Assembly: GCA_013334745.1 (NCBI GenBank)
Contig: JAAXWY010000004.1
Span: forward strand, 1-64,000
Source: Coriobacteriia bacterium
GTDB taxonomy: Bacteria > Actinomycetota > Coriobacteriia > Anaerosomatales > JAAXUF01
Direction of reading: 5' to 3'
Length of the DNA: 64,000 bases
Within the stretch, counting starts at the first letter, position 1. Each line of letters opens with the position of its first letter. Under the pieces are notes generated by a model, which did no database searches, was not told where the DNA came from, and worked only from the letters and a program-made list of their open reading frames with translations. Of the stretch, positions 28,064 through 37,694 are shown in pieces. The translations under genes and the position numbers were made by a program.

Positions 28064-29833
28064 GTGAGTGAAGACCACCGCGCGATACGCAGCCCCGGCC
28101 TCATCGCGGTGTTCCGCGCGCGAGGCTGGGCGCTGTGTAGCGTAGGCGTTGTGTACCAGGCACTCCTCCTCCTCGTCGTGGGCCCGATCTCTGCTGGTGC
28201 GTGGAGCTTCGCCGTGGCCCGGGCGTCGGGCTCGAGCGCAGTCGTGAACTCCGCGCTGACCCGACTCGTGACCACTCCTGTCAGCGTGCTTGCATTGGCT
28301 CTCGCTGCGCTGGCGGCCATTTCAGTCGAGCGCGTCGCTGTGGCGGCGACTGCGGCTGTGGTCGTCAATCCGGAGCAGGGTGCATGGGACGCGTTGACCG
28401 GGGCAGACAAGCACCTCGGAGAACTGCTCAGAATCGCTCTGTGGCAGTTCTGGCTGCTGCTTCTGTACTCACTTCCCGCGCTCGCGCTGGCGGGTGGTGC
28501 GTACCTGATCGCGTTCGGGCCGAGAGGACCGGTTTCCGCGTACGCGCGCAATCCCAACGGCCTGTATTGGATCGGCGGAGTGCTTGGTGTCGTGCTGGTT
28601 TCGATGTGGGTGTATCTCGCGCTACGCTGGGTGTTCTCCGTACAAGCATTCGTCGAACAGGGCTATCGCGGCCGAGCAGCACTGCGGCGCAGCCGTGAAC
28701 TCACCGCCGGTCGCTGGGTGCGAATCGGCGGCTCGATCGCCGCGTTGGTTCTGGGGCTGATGCTCGCGGGCGTTGTGGTTTCGCTCGTCTCGCGCCTTGC
28801 GGTCATGAGCGCGAGTGGCAGCGTGGGCTGGCTGGCAGTGTGGCTCGCGGTGAACTCCATGCTGAGTGCGGCGCTCGCGGTTCTCATCTTCAGCGCGCTT
28901 CAAGCTTTGGTCATGTCGCGCTACCTGCGGGCTCGCAGCAGGTCGATAGCGCCGTCATCTGCCGAGCGAGCAGGTCGGGCACCATGGACGGCCATCGGAT
29001 TGATCGTTCTCGCCGCGGCGACAGTGGGTGCGCTCGGCGTCCTGGTCGTCAGCGTGACGCTTGGGGGACCCATTGCGCCGACCCAGATCGAGCTCATCGC
29101 ACACCGCGCGGGCGAGGCGTATGCGCCCGAGAACACCGTCGCCGCCGTCGAGCAGGCGCGCAAGGACAACGCCGACCGCCTCGAGTTCGATGTGCAGCGC
29201 ACGAGCGACGGCCAACTCGTGGTCGTCCACGACGCGGACCTGCTGCGCCTGAGCGGCAAGGACATCTCCGTGGGCGGATCCACCCTAGCCGAGGTGCAGG
29301 CAGTCGACATCGGAAAGGGCCAGCACGTCCCCACGCTCATCGAGTTCCTCGACGCCGCCGGCGACACGCCTCTCGCGCTCGAGATCAAGACGCACCCCGG
29401 CGACAAGCAGTCGACCGAGGAGGTTGTGACGTTGCTTCAGGCTCGCGGTGCCATCGACCGGACGGTGCTGCTTTCGCTTGACCCCGCGATTACCGACCTC
29501 GCGCATCGCAAAGAACCCCGCCTTCGCACCGCCGATCTCGTCTCGGTGGCCATCGGGCAGGTGCCGCTGCTGCCATCCGACGTGATAGCGCCTACGTCCT
29601 CGATGGCCTCGACGCTGTTCGTCTCGGCGGCACACTCCGCCGGCAGGAAGGTCTGGGTGTGGTCGCTGACCGACGATGCCATGGTGCGCGAAGCGGCGAT
29701 GCGCGGAGTGGACGGAATCATCACGAGCGACGTGCCTCGCACTCGCGAGGTGCTCGCCGAGATGGGAGCGCTCTCCGCCGAGGAGGTCCGGGCCCGACGC
29801 GTCTCGGACCTTCTTGACGCGCTGGCGAACTAG
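28064..29833 (+). CDS. Membrane-bound glycerophosphodiester phosphodiesterase
   Basis: 589 residues, GTG start with GGGGGA upstream. The N-terminal ~335 residues have about seven transmembrane segments (GDPD membrane domain). Residues ~345-575 are a GDPD domain with the HRAGE-APENT motif, the metal-binding ExD pair (EFDVQ) and catalytic VVHD. It would hydrolyse glycerophosphodiesters, perhaps from lipids or wall teichoic-type polymers, at the outer membrane face. It stands alone on the plus strand. Confidence 0.88.
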   Translation: MSEDHRAIRSPGLIAVFRARGWALCSVGVVYQALLLLVVGPISAGAWSFAVARASGSSAVVNSALTRLVTTPVSVLALALAALAAISVERVAVAATAAVVVNPEQGAWDALTGADKHLGELLRIALWQFWLLLLYSLPALALAGGAYLIAFGPRGPVSAYARNPNGLYWIGGVLGVVLVSMWVYLALRWVFSVQAFVEQGYRGRAALRRSRELTAGRWVRIGGSIAALVLGLMLAGVVVSLVSRLAVMSASGSVGWLAVWLAVNSMLSAALAVLIFSALQALVMSRYLRARSRSIAPSSAERAGRAPWTAIGLIVLAAATVGALGVLVVSVTLGGPIAPTQIELIAHRAGEAYAPENTVAAVEQARKDNADRLEFDVQRTSDGQLVVVHDADLLRLSGKDISVGGSTLAEVQAVDIGKGQHVPTLIEFLDAAGDTPLALEIKTHPGDKQSTEEVVTLLQARGAIDRTVLLSLDPAITDLAHRKEPRLRTADLVSVAIGQVPLLPSDVIAPTSSMASTLFVSAAHSAGRKVWVWSLTDDAMVREAAMRGVDGIITSDVPRTREVLAEMGALSAEEVRARRVSDLLDALAN

Positions 29834-29857
29834 CGCGCAGGTCCGCAACGTCGCCTC

Positions 29858-29916
29858 TTGACGCATTCGTTCTACGGTGTAGAATCCGCCCATGGAGTAA
29901 TTCTACACTGTAGAAT
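29858..29916 (+). promoter_or_regulatory. Promoter with two copies of a 15-bp palindromic operator
   Basis: TTGACG (29858-29863), spacer 16 bp, TAGAAT (29880-29885). The palindrome TTCTAC-N3-GTAGAA occurs twice: 29870-29884, overlapping the -10 box, and 29901-29915, just after the expected start of transcription. The second copy extends to a 17-bp palindrome (29900-29916). Centres are 31 bp apart, about three helix turns. This is a repressor-type arrangement; the regulator is not encoded next to it. Confidence 0.75.
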
Positions 29917-29950
29917 ATCCACCGCTCAGGCCAGGACACAGGGGGTCATC

Positions 29951-30223
29951 ATGTCCAGTGAAGAGGAACTCAGGAAGCAAGCACTCCACCGTATCGGTGA
30001 GCGGCGCTCGTTCTACATGAGTCTGGCGGTGTACGTCGTCGTGAACGCGGTGCTCGTAGGCGTCTGGTTCATCAACGGGCGGGGCTACTTCTGGCCCGGC
30101 TGGCCCATCTTCGGCTGGGGAATCGGCGTGGCCATTCAAGGATTCCGAGCACTCGTGAACCCGGATGGCCCGAGTGAGGCCGACGTGCAGCGCGAGATGG
30201 ACAAGATGAGGGGCAAGTCCTAG
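29951..30223 (+). CDS. Small 2TM-domain membrane protein
   Basis: 90 residues from the ATG at 29951. A short charged N-terminus (MSSEEELRKQALHRI) precedes two hydrophobic segments (~22-42 and ~52-68) separated by a Gly/Trp-rich turn, then a charged tail. This matches the '2TM domain' family (helix-hairpin in the membrane), whose function is not established. It is the first gene after the twin-operator promoter, so it is inducible by an unknown signal. Confidence 0.75.
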   Translation: MSSEEELRKQALHRIGERRSFYMSLAVYVVVNAVLVGVWFINGRGYFWPGWPIFGWGIGVAIQGFRALVNPDGPSEADVQREMDKMRGKS

Positions 30224-30264
30224 CGGGCGAGTCGGGCTGAAGCCACGCGCAGGAAGGAGTCGCC

Positions 30265-30651
30265 ATGACTACGACACAGAGCCAATCGCTGCGACACGTG
30301 AGAGTGATCCGGTGGATCATGCGTGGGATCGGTGCGCTGGTAGCGCTGCTTATGGCTGCGTTGTTCCTCGAAGACGGCGCGCCGCTCTTTCTCTTCGCAA
30401 CCGATCCACTCCACATGACGGTTCTTGCCATCACACTCGCCGGGCTGATCATCGGCTGGTTCGCAGACCTGCCCGCCGCCATCGTGCTCATCGGAGGGAC
30501 CGCGGCTGATTGGGTCATCAACAGCGTGCGGTTTGGGGCGCCGATGTCTGACCTCGGCCCGGTTGTGTCGCTGTTGCCGATCTTCGGCTTTGTGTACCTG
30601 TACTGCTGGTGGCGCAGTCGACCTGCGAAGGCCGAGCAGACGCCCGAATGA
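30265..30651 (+). CDS. Hypothetical membrane protein
   Basis: 128 residues, AGGAAGGAG before the ATG. Three or four hydrophobic segments (~20-40, ~48-68, ~70-88, ~96-113) and no recognised motif; the Trp-rich end 'YCWWRSRP' is cytoplasmic by the positive-inside rule. It starts 41 bp after the 2TM gene and probably belongs to the same transcript under the twin operators. Confidence 0.6.
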   Translation: MTTTQSQSLRHVRVIRWIMRGIGALVALLMAALFLEDGAPLFLFATDPLHMTVLAITLAGLIIGWFADLPAAIVLIGGTAADWVINSVRFGAPMSDLGPVVSLLPIFGFVYLYCWWRSRPAKAEQTPE

Positions 30652-30696
30652 GCTTTCGTTAAGTCTCCATAATATTCACACGCTTTGAGAGCACCT

Positions 30697-30712
30697 TTGG
30701 CTCGCGCCTTGC
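30697..30712 (+). promoter_or_regulatory. Candidate sigma-54 (-24/-12) promoter before the nine-haem cytochrome
   Basis: TTGGCTC at the -24 position and TTGC at the -12 position, with the invariant GG (30699-30700) and GC (30711-30712) separated by exactly 10 bp. Only one core base differs from the TGGCAC-N5-TTGC consensus. It lies 38 bp before the GTG of the cytochrome gene. No GACA-N4-TGTC element like those of the nif promoters is found ~81 bp upstream, so a different activator would be needed. Confidence 0.5.
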
Positions 30713-30750
30713 GCATAGGGGGTCACGTAGAGGAACCCAGCGCAAGGACC

Positions 30751-32715
30751 GTGTGGAACGTGCGTTTCGCCCCAACTGCCCGACCCATCCGACGAGCGCT
30801 GCGCCCAACGAGCGCGCTCGTTGTCGTCGTTGCGTGTGCACTGTCGTTTGGCGTGGCCTCGGCGTTCGCCGAGACACCCCACGTGCAGGCCAAGATCGAC
30901 AGCCAGAGCTGCGCTGCGTGTCACACGGCCCATCGCGACCTCGCGTATCGCGAGACGGACGGAGTTCTGGCAGCCGATAGCCCAACCGCCGGATGCCTCG
31001 CTTGCCACACGGGGGCCAACGCAAGCGCCGGCAACGTTGCGACGGGCACACGAGACTCCTTCGCCCTCCCGAGCGGTCATTCGCTTGAGACAACGAGTGC
31101 ATCGGGACTTCACATCGGCGGCTGCGAGACGTGCCATGACTCGCACGGCGCATCATCCGACGGGCGCATGCTCGCGAACCGCAGGATCAACGGAGTCGAC
31201 GTCGAGGACGGCGGGCCGGCTGTCTGCCTCGCATGTCACGACGCGGGCGACTCCTGGTACGGCGCGGACTACCCTTCCACCTCGGCGCCCACGCGTGACG
31301 CGACCGGCTATCCGGTCTCGGGCACGTGGACCGGTCCGGCCACCTGGGCCTCCGATACCAACGCGCACAGCCGCATCCCGACCTCCGCAGTCGCAGTCAG
31401 CGCGGAGACCACCGCTACGCGGCGTGAAGGCGACTGTCTCTACTGCCATGCGGCACACCGCGGACCCAATGCGTATGACGCGCTCGCCACGACGCTCACC
31501 GTCCCCACGCAGGCGACCCTCGCGGCCGATCAGTCGCGGGGCGACTACGCAGCGCTTTGCCTCAGTTGCCACGGCGCCGATCGCACCGGTCCGGCCGCCA
31601 CCACCGTCGACATCGAGCGCTACGTGACATCCGGGCGCGCGGGCGCGGGCCACCGTATCGTGACCGCAGGCGGCACGTTGCCGGTCGGTTCGCCGATGCC
31701 GTGCTTCGAGTGCCACAACCCGCACGGCTCCAAGCGGGGCAACAGCGCACAGATATCCGATGAGCTCGGGGCATCGCTCGAGACCTCCTCGGCGGCAGGC
31801 GAGCGCGCGTTCTGCTTCACCTGCCACACCACGAGCGACACCGGCACCGGCTGGGACAGCGGGGCTGCCGAGTATGCGACGCCCGGCACCGAGACTGTCG
31901 TCGGTCTCGCGCGTGATGGCGGCGCGCTGCACCTGAGCGCGACGAGTGGCCATGCCGAAGCGGACGCGCAGGCGTGTGGCGAGTGCCACGGGCAGAGCTA
32001 TGCGGCAGGCGGGTACAACGTGCACGACCTGTCGCCCGACGGAACTGCAGCAGTCGCTACCGATACGATCGCGCCTCTCACAGTCGCCAATCTCGAGGCC
32101 TCCGCACGGGGCACCGTCTCATTGGTCGCTACCGACACGGGCTCGGGAGTCGAAGCCACGTACTACTCGCTCGACGGCGGTGCCGTCACAAGCGGGACCG
32201 TTCTTGCGACGAGCGTCGAGGGCACGCACGCGGTGCAGTTCTTCTCGGTCGACTCGGCGAGCAACGTTGAAACGCCGACCGTGACGACGTTCACCGTCGA
32301 TACCGTCGCGCCGATCACAGCGAGCGACGTGGCGACCGAGTACTCGGGAGTTGCGACGATCACGCTCTCGGCGACCGATGCGACGGGCACGGGCGTGGCC
32401 GAGACCCGCTGGAGCCTCGACGGCGGTGACATCGCGACCGGTACGGTGCTGGCGACCGATACGGTCGGACCACACACCCTCGAGTTCGGCTCAGTGGACG
32501 TAGCGGGCAATGTCGAGGCAACGCAGACGGTCGTCTTCTCCATCACGGCGATGCCCACACCTGAAGAGCCGCCCGCATCGGAACAGCCTACGATCACGAT
32601 GCCGCCCTCCGTGGAGTCGACGGTCACACCATCGTTCTTCGTGCAGCCAGCGACTGCGCCCACGCTCCTCGGATTGTTCCGACGCGAGGATCTGGCGGGT
32701 TCGCACGCAACGTAG
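30751..32715 (+). CDS. Multihaem c-type cytochrome with C-terminal Ig/OmpL47-like repeats
   Basis: 654 residues from the GTG at 30751 (AAGGA upstream). An Arg-rich N-terminus and signal peptide end near ASAFA. Residues ~45-450 hold nine canonical CxxCH haem sites (for example CAACH, CETCH, CLYCH, CFECH, CGECH). Residues ~460-605 are two repeats of the 'VSLVATDTGSGVEATYYSLDGG' type, similar to the OmpL47/Ig-like modules that decorate surface proteins. The tail is Pro/Thr-rich with no evident membrane anchor. It is exported, and may be wall-associated and carry electrons outside the membrane. A candidate sigma-54 promoter precedes it. Confidence 0.9.
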   Translation: MWNVRFAPTARPIRRALRPTSALVVVVACALSFGVASAFAETPHVQAKIDSQSCAACHTAHRDLAYRETDGVLAADSPTAGCLACHTGANASAGNVATGTRDSFALPSGHSLETTSASGLHIGGCETCHDSHGASSDGRMLANRRINGVDVEDGGPAVCLACHDAGDSWYGADYPSTSAPTRDATGYPVSGTWTGPATWASDTNAHSRIPTSAVAVSAETTATRREGDCLYCHAAHRGPNAYDALATTLTVPTQATLAADQSRGDYAALCLSCHGADRTGPAATTVDIERYVTSGRAGAGHRIVTAGGTLPVGSPMPCFECHNPHGSKRGNSAQISDELGASLETSSAAGERAFCFTCHTTSDTGTGWDSGAAEYATPGTETVVGLARDGGALHLSATSGHAEADAQACGECHGQSYAAGGYNVHDLSPDGTAAVATDTIAPLTVANLEASARGTVSLVATDTGSGVEATYYSLDGGAVTSGTVLATSVEGTHAVQFFSVDSASNVETPTVTTFTVDTVAPITASDVATEYSGVATITLSATDATGTGVAETRWSLDGGDIATGTVLATDTVGPHTLEFGSVDVAGNVEATQTVVFSITAMPTPEEPPASEQPTITMPPSVESTVTPSFFVQPATAPTLLGLFRREDLAGSHAT

Positions 32716-32801
32716 CGTCGGGAGAGCCGGCGCGACGTCCCCACTCCACCTGCCTGTTTGCCCCACTCCACCTGCGGTGCTACTATCTGTCCTCGCGCTA
32801 C

Positions 32802-32887
32802 GCGGGTGTGGCGGAATGGCAGACGCGCATGGTTCAGGTCCATGTGGGGGCAACCCCGTGAAGGTTCAACTCCTTTCACCCGCACCA
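32802..32887 (+). tRNA. tRNA-Leu (anticodon CAG)
   Basis: 86 nt. Acceptor stem GCGGGTG pairs with CACCCGC, discriminator A, and the 3' CCA is encoded. The anticodon loop TTCAGGT gives CAG, and the long variable arm (TGGGGGCAACCCC region) is typical of tRNA-Leu. The T-arm GGTTCAACTCC is standard. Confidence 0.96.
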
Positions 32888-32896
32888 CGAAATGAC

Positions 32897-32936
32897 GGCA
32901 GCCCTATCCCCTCGGGGGTAGGGCTGCCTTGTTGTT
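32897..32936 (+). terminator. Intrinsic terminator after tRNA-Leu
   Basis: Stem GGCAGCCCTA / TAGGGCTGCC (32897-32906 with 32919-32928), extended by inner C/G pairs, followed by TTGTTGTT. It also faces the convergent membrane-protein gene. Confidence 0.85.
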
Positions 32937-32960
32937 GCAGGTGAAGTCGCAGGGCTCGGG

Positions 32961-33347
32961 CTAGACTGCAGGTCCCAAGTACCGTGAGCCGCCGAACCCC
33001 AGCATCGGGTAGAAGATGCCGCCGAGGAACAGCAGGCCGAGGAAGTACCCGAAGCCGTGACCGAACACCTTCGCCAGATTCCACGTGATCATGATCGCGA
33101 TCACGAAGTTGACGAAGGGGATCAGCATGAGCAGCAGCCACCACCACGGGCGACCGACGATCTTGAGCAGTACGAAGATGTTGTAGATCGGCACGATCGC
33201 CGCCCAGCCGGGCTCGCCGGCCTTCGCGAAGATCTTCCACAGCCCCACGAGGTAGAGAACGGCCCACGCCGCGTAAATCAGGCCGAACGTCCCGCTGAAC
33301 AGACCGGTGATCAGACCGGTGCTGTCGCCGAAAGCGCTGGTTGCCAT
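32961..33347 (-). CDS. DUF5684-type small membrane protein
   Basis: 128 residues with four hydrophobic segments. The stretch 'WKIFAKAGEPGWAAIVPIYNIFVLLKIVGRPWWW' is the hallmark of the DUF5684 family, which is sometimes fused to or found near signal peptidases. The function is unknown. No partner gene is adjacent. Confidence 0.75.
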   Translation of the reverse strand: MATSAFGDSTGLITGLFSGTFGLIYAAWAVLYLVGLWKIFAKAGEPGWAAIVPIYNIFVLLKIVGRPWWWLLLMLIPFVNFVIAIMITWNLAKVFGHGFGYFLGLLFLGGIFYPMLGFGGSRYLGPAV

Positions 33348-33558
33348 TGTCGGCTCCTCTCGGTGTCGAACGGTTCAACACTCGGTAGGTGCATACCCCT
33401 ACACGCATTCGGTAACACGACGACCGTCACACTTCGGCGAGCGACATCGACGGCGACCACAGTGCGCTGCTAGCATTCACGCAAGGGCGGCCAGACGGTA
33501 GTGCTCGGGGATTCCTCGGAGCTTTCGCCCGAATCGCGGATGAGTCGGAGGGGTCTTC

Positions 33559-34089
33559 ATGCGCAGAATCACAGCTTTGGGTTTAGTGCTGGTTATGGTG
33601 GTCGCGGTATTCGCACTTTCGGGTTGCCAGCAGATGGCACAGAAAGCGACCGAGGCCGCTGTTGAGAAGGCGACCGGCGTCAAGGTCGATACGAACGCAG
33701 GCACCATCAGCACGACCGATGAGGACGGCAACACGACCGAGCTCTCCGCCGCCGAGGGCACCTACCCCGATGGCTTCCCGTCGGACTTCCCGCAGTACGC
33801 CAACGGCAAGGTCGACTCGGGGCTCAAGGGCAGTACGAACGGCGAGGAGAGCTTCACGGTCATCATCATGACCGCCGACGCCGCGGCTGATGTCTTCAAG
33901 TGGTACACCGACGAGCTGAAGTCCGCGGGCTGGAAGATCGACCAGTCGATGGACGGCACCAACTCGGAGGCCGCCTTCGCAAGCATCGTGGCGATCAAGG
34001 ACGGTCAGAAGGCGGGCATCACGATCAGCCGCGCCCAGGACGATCCCGAGACCTCGATCATGGTCGGGCTGGGTCCGGACAAGAAGTAG
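33559..34089 (+). CDS. Predicted lipoprotein
   Basis: 176 residues with a lipoprotein signal ending in ALSGC (Cys23). A helical linker (QQMAQKATEAAVEKATG) is followed by a ~110-residue alpha/beta domain beginning at 'GTYPDGFPSDFPQYANGKV'. Similar small lipoproteins are common in Gram-positive anaerobes, but I recognise no function. The gene is transcribed alone and ends at a terminator. The 210-bp gap upstream shows no clear promoter boxes. Confidence 0.7.
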   Translation: MRRITALGLVLVMVVAVFALSGCQQMAQKATEAAVEKATGVKVDTNAGTISTTDEDGNTTELSAAEGTYPDGFPSDFPQYANGKVDSGLKGSTNGEESFTVIIMTADAAADVFKWYTDELKSAGWKIDQSMDGTNSEAAFASIVAIKDGQKAGITISRAQDDPETSIMVGLGPDKK

Positions 34090-34120
34090 GGCGCACCGCA
34101 CCCACCGCGCGACAACGCAC

Positions 34121-34158
34121 GAAGGGCCGCATCCGAGATTCGGGTGCGGCCCTTCTTC
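34121..34158. terminator. Intrinsic terminator
   Basis: An 11-bp perfect stem GAAGGGCCGCA / TGCGGCCCTTC (34121-34131 with 34145-34155) followed by TTC. It lies between the lipoprotein gene and the convergent pirin gene. Confidence 0.85.
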
Positions 34159-34171
34159 ACGTTCACGGGGA

Positions 34172-35047
34172 CTACTCCTGGTGGTGCGTGCCCACCTTCA
34201 CGAACGTGCCGTGCCGGTACTCGTCGAATGCGGTCTCGAGTTCTTCTCGGGTGTTCATCACGATCGGTCCGCCCCAGGCGATGGGTTCGCCGAGCGGGGC
34301 TCCACTGATGAGCAGGAATCTCGCGCTGTCTTTGCCCGCACGGGCCAAGACCACGTCACCGTCGTTGAACAGCACGACGGTTCCTTGCTCGGCGCAGATC
34401 GTCTCGGCGCCTTCCGGCCCGAAGCACGCCGACCCTTCGAAGAGGTACGCGAACACCGTGTGCCCCGGCGTGGTCGGGTGCGTCAACGACTTGCCCGGGA
34501 GAAGCGTCACGTCGAGGTACTCCGGGCCGGCGACGATGTCTCTCACGGGCCCCTCGACTCCGTCGACCTCGCCGCAGATCACGCGCACGCTCGAGTCCGG
34601 CGTGACGATCGAGGGGATGTCGTCGGAGGGGACGCCGCAGTAGCGCGGGTCGGTCATCTTGTGGCGTGCGGGGAGGTTCGCCCACAACTGGAAGCCGCCC
34701 ATGCGGCCCGTTGCGTCGCCCTCGGGCATCTCCTGGTGGACCACTCCGCTTCCGGCCGTCATCCACTGCACGTCGCCCGCGCCGATGCGGCCCTTGTTGC
34801 CGAGCGAGTCGCTGTGCTCGACCTCGCCGTCGATGACGTAGGTGATCGTCTCGATGCCGCGATGCGGGTGCCACGGGAAGCCCGCGCTGTACTTCGCAGG
34901 GTCATCGCCGCGGAAGTCATCGAGCATGAGGAAGGGATCGAACAGCTCCTCGCGGCCGAAACCGAACGCGCGCCTCAGGTGCACGCCGGCGCCCTCCAGG
35001 GTGGGCTGCGATGCGAACACTGCTCGGACAGTTCTGGTCGTCGTCAA
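34172..35047 (-). CDS. Pirin family protein
   Basis: 291 residues from a TTG start (GAGGAG upstream). The N-terminal cupin has the pirin signature HPHRGIETITYV with metal-binding His residues; the second cupin domain is also present. Some bacterial pirins act as quercetin dioxygenases, others as redox-sensing partners of metabolic enzymes. It is divergent from nifH and not evidently part of the nif set. Confidence 0.9.
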   Translation of the reverse strand: MTTTRTVRAVFASQPTLEGAGVHLRRAFGFGREELFDPFLMLDDFRGDDPAKYSAGFPWHPHRGIETITYVIDGEVEHSDSLGNKGRIGAGDVQWMTAGSGVVHQEMPEGDATGRMGGFQLWANLPARHKMTDPRYCGVPSDDIPSIVTPDSSVRVICGEVDGVEGPVRDIVAGPEYLDVTLLPGKSLTHPTTPGHTVFAYLFEGSACFGPEGAETICAEQGTVVLFNDGDVVLARAGKDSARFLLISGAPLGEPIAWGGPIVMNTREELETAFDEYRHGTFVKVGTHHQE

Positions 35048-35185
35048 CGTGGCTCCTCTCGGCAGGTGCTGCCGACTAAAGCGAGGCGCGTGCCAGAATC
35101 ATTACAGAATCCGTAAGGATTGCTGCCGCGAGTCAGGCGCAGCCCGCGGGCTTGCGTTGTCGCGCCGAAACCTCTCCGAAATCTC

Positions 35186-35201
35186 GCGACATTTCTGTCG
35201 C
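35186..35201 (+). promoter_or_regulatory. Candidate upstream activator site of nifH (GACA-N4-TGTC)
   Basis: Perfect inverted repeat GCGACA-TTTC-TGTCGC. Its centre lies 81.5 bp before the -24 GG of the nifH promoter. The same element, at almost the same distance, precedes nifB. It is not the proteobacterial TGT-N10-ACA site, which I could not find here. The rest of the 303-bp pirin-nifH gap holds only the -24/-12 promoter and the ribosome-binding site. Confidence 0.6.
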
Positions 35202-35248
35202 ACGGTGCCACCAAATAGTCGCGAGTGGATTCGCCAGACTTGGTATAA

Positions 35249-36211
<963 letters not shown>

Positions 36212-36214
36212 GCC

Positions 36215-37684
36215 ATGTCCAACCCCTCCTCCAAGATCCATCAGACGCAGAAGCTCATCGACGACGTCCTCTCGATCTATCCCGAGAAGACCCGCATCGA
36301 CCGTGAGAAGCACGTCAAGCCCAACGACCCGAGCGACTGCTCCACGTGCGCGGTCAAGTCCAACGTCAAGTCTCGTCCGGGTGTCATGACCGTCCGAGGT
36401 TGCGCGTACGCCGGCTCCAAGGGCGTCGTGTGGGGCCCGGTCAAGGACATGATCCACATCAGCCACGGCCCGGTCGGCTGCGGCGCCTACTCCAACTGGT
36501 CGCGCCGCAACTACTACAACGGCCAGACCGGCGTGGACTCGTTCGGCACGATGCACTTCACGAGTGACTTCCAGGAGCGCGACATCGTCTACGGCGGCGA
36601 CAAGAAGCTCGGCACCATCATCGACGAGCTCGACGGCCTGTTCCCGCTGGCCAAGGGCGTGTCGGTGCAGTCCGAGTGTCCGGTCGGGCTCATCGGCGAC
36701 GATATCGAGCAGGTCTCGAAGGCCAAGACCACCGAGCACGGCAAGCCGATCGTGCCGGTTCGGTGCGAGGGCTTCCGCGGCGTGTCGCAGTCGCTCGGCC
36801 ACCACATCGCCAACGACGCCATCCGCGACCACATCTTCGAGAAGGCCGCGACCGAGATCGAGACCACGCCCTACGACATCACGATCATCGGCGACTACAA
36901 CATCGGCGGAGACGCCTGGGCTTCTCGGCGGATCCTCGAGGCGATGGGCCTGCGCGTCATCGCCCAGTGGACCGGCGACGCGACGATGGCCGAACTCGCC
37001 AACGCGCCGCAGGCCAAGCTCAACCTCATCCACTGCTACCGCTCGATGAACTACATCTGCCGGTACATGGAAGACACCTGGGGCATCCCGTGGGAGGAGT
37101 ACAACTTCTTCGGTCCCACGAAGATCTACCAGTCCATCCGCGCCATCGCCGCTCACTTCGACGAGACCATCCAGGCCAACGCCGAGGCGCTCATCGAGAA
37201 GATGAAGCCCGAGATGGACGCGATCATCGCCGAGTACAAGCCGCGCCTCGAGGGCAAGACCGTGATGCTCTACGTGGGTGGCCTGCGCCCCCGCCACGTC
37301 ATCGGTGCTTACGAGGACCTCGGGATGGAGATCATCGCAGCCGGCTACGAGTTCGGCCACGCCGATGAGTACAAGCGCACCTACCCGCTGCTCGCCGAGG
37401 GCTCCGTGATCATGGACGACGCCACCCCCTACGAGCTCGAGGAGTTCACCAAGGCCCTCAAGCCCGACCTGGTGGGTTCCGGCGTGAAGGAGAAGTACGC
37501 CTACCACAAGATGGGCGTCCCGTTCCGCCAGATGCACTCGTGGGACTACTCAGGCCCGTACCACGGTTTCGACGGGTTCTCGGTGTTCGCCCGTGACATG
37601 GACATGACCGTCAACAGCCCCGTATGGGGACTCGTCCGCAAGCCGGGAGCGGCAGCCGCCGTCACCGAGCGCGCGGCCAGCTAG
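36215..37684 (+). CDS. nifD: Nitrogenase MoFe protein alpha chain NifD
   Basis: 489 residues. P-cluster ligands are Cys63, Cys89 and Cys155; FeMo-cofactor ligands are Cys274 (HCYRSMNY) and His441 ([11 protein letters not shown]). The cofactor-pocket residues [17 protein letters not shown] and SRRNYY are conserved, so this is a Mo-type enzyme rather than VnfD or AnfD. The C-terminal ~20 residues form an Ala-rich tail. It starts 3 bp after nifH. Confidence 0.97.
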   Translation: MSNPSSKIHQTQKLIDDVLSIYPEKTRIDREKHVKPNDPSDCSTCAVKSNVKSRPGVMTVRGCAYAGSKGVVWGPVKDMIHISHGPVGCGAYSNWSRRNYYNGQTGVDSFGTMHFTSDFQERDIVYGGDKKLGTIIDELDGLFPLAKGVSVQSECPVGLIGDDIEQVSKAKTTEHGKPIVPVRCEGFRGVSQSLGHHIANDAIRDHIFEKAATEIETTPYDITIIGDYNIGGDAWASRRILEAMGLRVIAQWTGDATMAELANAPQAKLNLIHCYRSMNYICRYMEDTWGIPWEEYNFFGPTKIYQSIRAIAAHFDETIQANAEALIEKMKPEMDAIIAEYKPRLEGKTVMLYVGGLRPRHVIGAYEDLGMEIIAAGYEFGHADEYKRTYPLLAEGSVIMDDATPYELEEFTKALKPDLVGSGVKEKYAYHKMGVPFRQMHSWDYSGPYHGFDGFSVFARDMDMTVNSPVWGLVRKPGAAAAVTERAAS

Positions 37685-37694
37685 GAGGCCGGCC

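Noticed and set aside
30618-30650. A nif-type GACA-N4-TGTC site ~81 bp before the cytochrome sigma-54-like promoter
   Set aside because: No inverted repeat of this kind is present at that distance, so NifA control of the cytochrome is not supported.
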